Part shown: positions 5,325-8,822 of the stretch, piece by piece
How positions within the stretch are numbered: position 1 is the stretch's first letter
Layout of the letters: each line of letters begins with the position of its first letter
From: Streptosporangiaceae bacterium
GTDB lineage: Bacteria; Actinomycetota; Actinomycetes; Streptosporangiales; Streptosporangiaceae
DNA length: 8,822 nt
Direction of reading: 5' to 3'
NCBI GenBank assembly: GCA_030039095.1
Contig: JASHQP010000504.1
Location: 1-8,822, forward strand
Made by a program: the position numbers and the translations under genes
The notes under the pieces: model-generated
Database searches by the model: none
What the model was told of the DNA's origin: nothing
What the model saw: only the letters and a program-made list of their open reading frames with translations

Positions 5325-5798
5325 ATGGCCCGGATGCACACGTACGACGTGTCGGTGACCTGGACCGGCAATCGCGGCACCGGCACGAGCGGGTACCGCG
5401 ACTACGACCGGGCTCACGAGGTGCGCGCGAACGGGCCCGCGCCCATCGCCGCGAGCTCCGACCCGGCGTTCCGCGGCGACCCCGGCCGCTGGAACCCGGA
5501 GCTCGAGCTCACCGCCGCGCTGTCCCAGTGCCACATGCTGTGGTTCCTGCACCTGTGCGCCGACGCGGGGGTCACCGTCACGTCGTACGCCGACGACGCC
5601 CACGGGCGCATGGCCGAGGACGCGGACGGCGGCGGCCGCTTCACCGAGGTGGTGCTGCGGCCGCGGGTGACGGTCTCGTCCGCCGGCATGATCGAGGCCG
5701 CCGCGGCCCTGCACGCCGAGGCCCACGCGAAGTGCTTCATCGCCCGCTCGGTCAGCTTCCCGGTCCGCCACGAACCGGTCATCAGCGCGGACGGCTAG
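5325..5798 (+). CDS. OsmC family protein (thiol peroxidase-like)
   Basis: This 157-residue protein matches the OsmC/Ohr fold, whose members reduce organic hydroperoxides with a cysteine pair in the cytosol. The N-terminal strands (YDVSVTWTGNRGTGTSGYRDYDRAHEV) are followed by NPELELTAALSQCHMLWFLHLCADAG with the first catalytic Cys at about 69. VVLRPRVTV follows, and then AEAHAKCFIARSV with the second Cys at about 137. The spacing and the LSQCHM... and AHAKCFIARS contexts fit the OsmC branch rather than Ohr. The length is typical. The reductant and physiological peroxide are not known. The gene lies downstream of the frameshifted VOC gene and convergent with the phosphatase, with two bases between the stops. 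Confidence 0.88.
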   Translation: MARMHTYDVSVTWTGNRGTGTSGYRDYDRAHEVRANGPAPIAASSDPAFRGDPGRWNPELELTAALSQCHMLWFLHLCADAGVTVTSYADDAHGRMAEDADGGGRFTEVVLRPRVTVSSAGMIEAAAALHAEAHAKCFIARSVSFPVRHEPVISADG

Positions 5799-5800
5799 CG

Positions 5801-6631
5801 CTACGTCACCAGCGCGGCCCGGAGGTTGCGCAGGTCGCCGGCTGTCAGGCCGTTGCCGAGCAGGTACTCCGAAACAGTGCCGGAACGCGAACGGACGCGG
5901 GCCAAAGCGTCGTAAATGATCTGTGGCGAGGCGCCGAGCGCACCGAGGTCGAGCCAGCGCCCGAGGCCGCTGATGGCCCGGATGCGGCTGATCGCCCTGA
6001 CCGTGCCGTAATCGAGGTAGGCCTCGCTCAGCGCGTAGTCGGCGGCGATGATCTCGTCGGGCACGCCGATGACCTCGAGCACGAGCGCGGTGACCAGCCC
6101 GGTGCGGTCCTTGCCCGCGGTGCAGTGGACCAGCCCGGGCAGCGCGCCGTCCTGGCACAGCAGCCCGATGGCCGCGGCGATGGCGGCGCCGCAGTCGTCG
6201 ATCATGTAGCGGTAGACCGCGGCCAGTTCCGGAGGCAGCCGGCCGATGGCCGCGGCGTCGAACAGCGGAACGTGGAAGGTCTGCACCCCGGCATCGTCCA
6301 GAGCGGTGGGCGCCACCCGGACCTCGTCGTCGGTGCGCAGGTCGATGACGGTCCGCAGGCCGAGGGCGGACAGGGCGGCGCGGCCCGAGCCATCGAGGCG
6401 GTGCAGCGCGTCCGACCGCAGCAGCGTCCCCCAGCGCACGGTTCCTCCCCCGCCCGCACCACCCACGCCCGCACTTGCTCCCCCGCCCGCTCGTCCTCCC
6501 CCGCCCGCTCGTCCTCCCCCGCCCACGCCACCCGTGCCCTCCACCGGGTAGCCGCCCACGTCGCGCAAGTTCACGGTGCCGGGCAGCTTTATCCTCCGGT
6601 CGCGCTCGCCGCGGCGGCTGCGGATCTCCAT
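5801..6631 (-). CDS. CX5R tyrosine/serine protein phosphatase with Gly-rich insert
   Basis: This 276-residue protein is a PTP-fold phosphatase of the Y_phosphatase3 type (relatives include mycobacterial PtpB). The P-loop LVHCTAGKDRTGLV contains catalytic C170 and R176 (CX5R) plus the KD pair characteristic of this group. Before it are the NLRDVGGYPV signature (about 21-30), RWGTLLRSDALHRL (66-79) and TVIDLRTDDEV (94-104). A C-terminal YALSEAYLDYG...EYLLGNGLT region completes the domain. Residues 32-63 are an almost pure Gly/Ala/Arg insertion between NLRDVGGYPV and VRWG, where relatives have a short turn; it is encoded by a tandem DNA repeat. The ATG has GGAG about 9 bases upstream. It follows the alpha/beta hydrolase by 62 bp on the same strand, so an operon is likely. 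It may act on phosphoproteins or phosphoinositides; the target is unknown. Confidence 0.85.
   Translation of the reverse strand: MEIRSRRGERDRRIKLPGTVNLRDVGGYPVEGTGGVGGGGRAGGGGRAGGGASAGVGGAGGGGTVRWGTLLRSDALHRLDGSGRAALSALGLRTVIDLRTDDEVRVAPTALDDAGVQTFHVPLFDAAAIGRLPPELAAVYRYMIDDCGAAIAAAIGLLCQDGALPGLVHCTAGKDRTGLVTALVLEVIGVPDEIIAADYALSEAYLDYGTVRAISRIRAISGLGRWLDLGALGASPQIIYDALARVRSRSGTVSEYLLGNGLTAGDLRNLRAALVT
6478..6524 (-). repeat. 18-bp tandem repeat coding the phosphatase Gly-rich insert
   Basis: CTCCCCCGCCCGCTCGTC (plus strand) occurs at 6478-6495 and 6496-6513, followed by an 11-bp partial copy. A related partial copy lies near 6444-6458. Read on the minus strand it encodes Gly-rich units with Arg-Ala. 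The length is a multiple of three, so copy number can change without breaking the frame. Confidence 0.65.
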
Positions 6632-6693
6632 GCGGGCACGCTCCGGGTGCTGGGCACTGTCCACCGCAGGATGCCACGGCCAGCCCGCGCGTA

Positions 6694-8433
6694 CTACTTG
6701 GTGCAGGTTGTGCCCGGCGATCCGAGCACCGGCATCCGCCAGGCAGATGCAGCGGCGGCGATCACCTGGGCGGTATCCCGCATCTGCTGCGCGCCTGCCA
6801 CGTCCTGGTGGGCGAGGAAGCGGTGCGCCATCCGGTCCACCGCGTAGTCGCCGAGCAGGCTGCCGTGCAGGGCCGGCACCACGATGACGTTGCCGGGCAG
6901 GTCGCACACGGGCAAGGTGACGGCGTCGGCCAGCGGCACGACCGCGAGCCAGCGGATCTTCTGCCCGTTCTTGACTGCGGCGTCGGCGTAGGCGGCGCCG
7001 TCGCTGCGGACGGAGCTGATCAGGCGCTGAGCCCCCGACGCGCCGAACGGGGACAGCGCGTCGGCCACCTTGACGAGCTGCGTGAGCGCGTCGCCGGACA
7101 CCGGGTCGCCATTGCCGCCCGGCGCCGCGGCCTGGGCGGCCTCGCCGGCCTGGCCCGGGTCCACGATCGGGCTGAGCAGCACGACCGACCGGACCGGGAC
7201 ATCCGGGTGCTCGGCCAGCATCGCGTACACGCCGAGCGTGCCCTCGCTCTCGGCCACGATGTCCACGGGCCGTCCCGTCTCCCGGTGCAGCTGCCACACC
7301 TGCTGGGCTATCCGGTCGCCCAGCACGGACAGCGGCAGGTCCGTGGCGTCCAGCCCGTACGGCAGCGGCCTGCCGCCGGAGCCGAGCCCGACGTAGGAGA
7401 ACGGCCGGACGAGCGCGGACGGCCCGATCAGGTTGCGGCTTTCGGACGGATAACAGCACGATGACCCGAATCCTGGGATCACGAGCACCGCCGAGGTGAG
7501 CCTGCCCGGGTCGCCCTTGCTGTCCGGCGCCGCGCTGGCGGCCATGATCGCCGCTCTTGTCGGCACGGAGGCCGGGCCGCCGGCGATCGGCGTGGTGCCG
7601 GCGAGCACGAAGATCAGCCGGGTCGCGCCGACGAGCAAGGCCAGCGCCACGGCGGCGGCCAGCGGCGACACCGGGGCGGGGAGCACGGGCCAGTGCGGGT
7701 GGCGCCGCCCGGCCCGCGGGTCATCGGCCCGCAGCGCCTCCTGGCTCACGGCGGCGGCCACCCCATACCAGGCGCGGGCGTTGACGAGGCCAACCAGCAC
7801 GCAAACCGCCAGGGCAGCGGGCGTGGCCAGGCTGCCGATCGCTGCGGCGGCCACCGACGCCGCGATGAAGCTGGCCAGCAGCCAGCCCACGGCGCGCAGC
7901 GGAGGCAGGGTCCGCCACCATGAGCCGAGGATGCCGCTGTGCGCCAGCGGGATCATGATCAGCAGCATGACCGGGATCGCGGCGAGGAACGGCCAGGAGA
8001 ACGGCAGCAGCGAAACCCCGAACAGCAGGGTGACCACCGGCGCCAGCAGCACGCTGGCCAGCACGGTGTACACGACGCAGCGGGCGAACGTGCCGCCCCA
8101 GGTGAGCGGCGGGAGGTCGCGCGGCCAGGCCAGGCGGACCAGGGCCGCGCTGATCGCGGCGCGCGCGAGCACCAGGCCGGCGTAGGCGAGCACGAAGCCG
8201 TACCACGACCGGTTGTAGCCGAACAGCCAGCGCAGATCGTGGAAGATCGCGAGCGGCGGGAGCGCGGTGACCTGCGGTGCGAGCGGCCGCGCCGCCGGGG
8301 CCAGCGCGGTCAGCAGGCACGCCTCTACGAGGGCACCGCCAGACGCAAAGGCGATGAGCCCCCGATGCCGCAGAAATCCGTCCGCCGGCACGCGGTGCCC
8401 GGCGGGAATGGTCCGCACCCGCTGCGCTTCCAC
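6694..8433 (-). CDS. Membrane-anchored alpha/beta hydrolase
   Basis: This 579-residue protein has an N-terminal half with five or six hydrophobic segments (about 24-48, 77-99, 117-141, 146-165, 181-217 and 256-280). It is followed by an extended Ala/Pro-rich link and an alpha/beta hydrolase domain from about residue 313. The oxyanion strand is AVLVIPGFGSS (315-325). The nucleophile elbow is VDIVAESEGTLGVYA with S396, in which the first Gly of the usual GxSxG is Ala. The likely triad is completed by D503 (VVPLADAV) and H523 (VPALHGSLLGD). The catalytic domain presumably faces outwards, but topology is not certain. It could be an esterase, lipase or acyltransferase. The start is GTG 8433, with only a weak upstream context; an in-frame GTG five codons on is an alternative. 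It precedes the phosphatase in a likely operon. I cannot place it in a named family. Confidence 0.75.
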   Translation of the reverse strand: MEAQRVRTIPAGHRVPADGFLRHRGLIAFASGGALVEACLLTALAPAARPLAPQVTALPPLAIFHDLRWLFGYNRSWYGFVLAYAGLVLARAAISAALVRLAWPRDLPPLTWGGTFARCVVYTVLASVLLAPVVTLLFGVSLLPFSWPFLAAIPVMLLIMIPLAHSGILGSWWRTLPPLRAVGWLLASFIAASVAAAAIGSLATPAALAVCVLVGLVNARAWYGVAAAVSQEALRADDPRAGRRHPHWPVLPAPVSPLAAAVALALLVGATRLIFVLAGTTPIAGGPASVPTRAAIMAASAAPDSKGDPGRLTSAVLVIPGFGSSCCYPSESRNLIGPSALVRPFSYVGLGSGGRPLPYGLDATDLPLSVLGDRIAQQVWQLHRETGRPVDIVAESEGTLGVYAMLAEHPDVPVRSVVLLSPIVDPGQAGEAAQAAAPGGNGDPVSGDALTQLVKVADALSPFGASGAQRLISSVRSDGAAYADAAVKNGQKIRWLAVVPLADAVTLPVCDLPGNVIVVPALHGSLLGDYAVDRMAHRFLAHQDVAGAQQMRDTAQVIAAAASAWRMPVLGSPGTTCTK

Positions 8434-8445
8434 CTTGGCCGGTGC

Positions 8446-8451
8446 AACCTA
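8446..8451 (-). promoter_or_regulatory. Candidate -10 box TAGGTT for the alpha/beta hydrolase
   Basis: TAGGTT on the minus strand fits TANNNT and lies 12 bases before the GTG at 8433, giving a very short leader of about 5 nt. No Shine-Dalgarno sequence is present. This is weaker than the other -10 boxes in the window. Confidence 0.3.
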
Positions 8452-8534
8452 AGATCGGCGCCGGACATTCCGCGCTTGCCGGGCCCGGTGCCACGCGCTC
8501 GGCCCCGGCCACGCCGCGGCCGGGAATGGCCATG

Positions 8535-8573
8535 CATTACCCGTCCGGTAATGATCTAACCGGAAATTTCTGG
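8535..8573. promoter_or_regulatory. Two adjacent dyads, candidate operators
   Basis: CATTACC (8535-8541) and GGTAATG (8547-8553) form a perfect 7-bp inverted repeat with a 5-base centre. Six bases further on, CCGGAAATTTCTGG (8560-8573) is a 14-bp palindrome with one mismatch. Both stand out as AT-rich islands in a GC-rich gap between divergent genes and may bind regulators of either gene. Confidence 0.45.
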
Positions 8574-8584
8574 CCTGCCCGCAT

Positions 8585-8699
8585 CCGCAGCCGCCGGGGG
8601 CGTGCCCGGCCCGGCTGCCCACCCCAGCCGCCAGCGGCATGCCCGCCCAGCTGCCCACCCCAGCCGCCAGCGGCATGCCCGCCCAGCTGCCACCCCGCG
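8585..8699. repeat. 36-bp tandem repeat, G-quadruplex-prone on the minus strand
   Basis: Two perfect 36-bp units lie at 8615-8650 and 8651-8686, preceded by a degenerate copy (about 8585-8614) and followed by a partial copy with a one-base deletion. Each full unit contains the palindrome GGCATGCC. On the minus strand the G-runs at 8642-8661 and 8605-8625 fit the G3N1-7 four-run quadruplex pattern. It is not convincingly coding. Confidence 0.7.
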
Positions 8700-8761
8700 G
8701 CGTCCTCCTGGGCGAGCAGGGATTGACCTGCTGTGCCAGCATTGTGGTCGCTGCGATCTCC

Positions 8762-8767
8762 GGGAGG
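8762..8767 (+). promoter_or_regulatory. Ribosome binding site GGGAGG of the right-edge gene
   Basis: GGGAGG followed by ACCC and then ATG 8772 gives a 4-base spacing, slightly short but strong pairing. It supports a real gene start at the edge. TTGACC at 8723-8728 could be a -35, but no matching -10 is seen. Confidence 0.55.
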
Positions 8768-8771
8768 ACCC

Positions 8772-8822
8772 ATGGCACGGCTAGGCAACATGTACGGGCC
8801 CGATGCCACATTCCTTGGCGTG
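8772..8822 (+). CDS. N-terminal fragment, possibly an agmatinase/ureohydrolase
   Basis: Only 17 codons are inside the window. They read MARLGNMYGPDATFLGV in frame to the last base. The G-P-D-x-T-F-L-G-V opening resembles the N-terminus of some actinobacterial arginase/agmatinase-family proteins, which hydrolyse guanidino compounds to urea. No metal-binding motif is visible, so the identification is from memory of the family and weak. The ribosome binding site makes the start itself credible. It is divergent from the alpha/beta hydrolase. Confidence 0.45.
   Translation, partial: MARLGNMYGPDATFLGV

Larger units (their letters stand above)
8434..8771. other. Divergent intergenic region with dyads and a minisatellite
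   Basis: This 338-bp gap lies between the hydrolase start (minus) and the right-edge gene (plus). From left to right it holds the candidate -10 at 8446, a GC hairpin (CCCGGCC 8504-8510 with GGCCGGG 8518-8524), two adjacent AT-richer dyads (8535-8573), a 36-bp tandem repeat (8585-8699) and the ribosome binding site at 8762. Open frames across it run through the repeats, lack a ribosome binding site and resemble no protein, so I treat it as non-coding. Confidence 0.6.

Noticed and set aside
6632..7459. Long upstream extension of the phosphatase frame through the hydrolase gene
   Set aside because: The extension is Arg/Pro-rich and antilogous to the conserved hydrolase domain in another frame; the family signature starts right after ATG 6631, which has its own GGAG.
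7496..8185. Long plus-strand open frame opposite the hydrolase membrane domain
   Set aside because: It is a shadow of the minus-strand gene in GC-rich DNA; its Ala/Thr/Arg-rich translation has no domain features.
8449..8811. Repeat-containing minus-strand open frame (Gly/Ala-rich 12-residue units)
   Set aside because: Every frame through the 36-bp repeat is open because of GC content; there is no ribosome binding site, it overlaps the credible start at 8772, and the unit has an out-of-frame partial copy.

Overview
The window comes from a very GC-rich bacterium, most likely a filamentous actinomycete (Actinomycetota). Evidence for this is the strong G/C bias at third codon positions, the GTG starts, several probable leaderless genes with TANNNT -10 boxes directly before the start codon, an LLM-class (luciferase-like, often F420-dependent) oxidoreductase, and hairpins without U-tails. 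The exact genus cannot be read from the sequence. No rRNA, tRNA, CRISPR array or complete mobile element is visible.

Layout. The left edge (1-195) is the last 64 codons of a plus-strand gene, perhaps a transposase. It is followed by a strong 18-bp-stem hairpin and an AT-richer stretch. Next come a minus-strand SAM methyltransferase (477-1052) and a divergent plus-strand metal-dependent amidohydrolase (1160-2371). Three minus-strand genes follow: a small winged-helix-like protein with a strong dyad operator at its promoter (2386-2787), an LLM-class oxidoreductase (2833-3795) and a HELGH zinc metallopeptidase-like protein (3917-4786). A compact divergent promoter with a perfect 16-bp tandem direct repeat separates the peptidase from a frameshifted VOC (glyoxalase-fold) gene (4854-5245). 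An OsmC-family peroxidase-like gene (5325-5798) lies downstream of the VOC gene, behind a 13-bp-stem hairpin. Convergent to it is a likely two-gene minus-strand operon: a membrane-anchored alpha/beta hydrolase (6694-8433) and a CX5R phosphatase with an inserted Gly-rich repeat (5801-6631). The right intergenic region (8434-8771) holds two adjacent dyads and a G-quadruplex-prone 36-bp tandem repeat. At the right edge a new plus-strand gene starts at 8772, possibly a ureohydrolase (agmatinase-like).

How the genes fit together. This looks like an ordinary accessory or catabolic stretch of single-gene units rather than one recognisable pathway or defence system. The hydrolases (amidohydrolase, metallopeptidase, alpha/beta hydrolase, possible ureohydrolase) and stress or detoxification folds (LLM oxidoreductase, VOC, OsmC, methyltransferase) suggest small-molecule metabolism, but no shared substrate can be inferred. 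The most notable signals are regulatory and structural: four probable leaderless starts, a clean autoregulatory-type operator, a shared repeat between divergent promoters, and several slippage-type tandem repeats (9, 16, 18 and 36 bp), one of them next to a frameshift.
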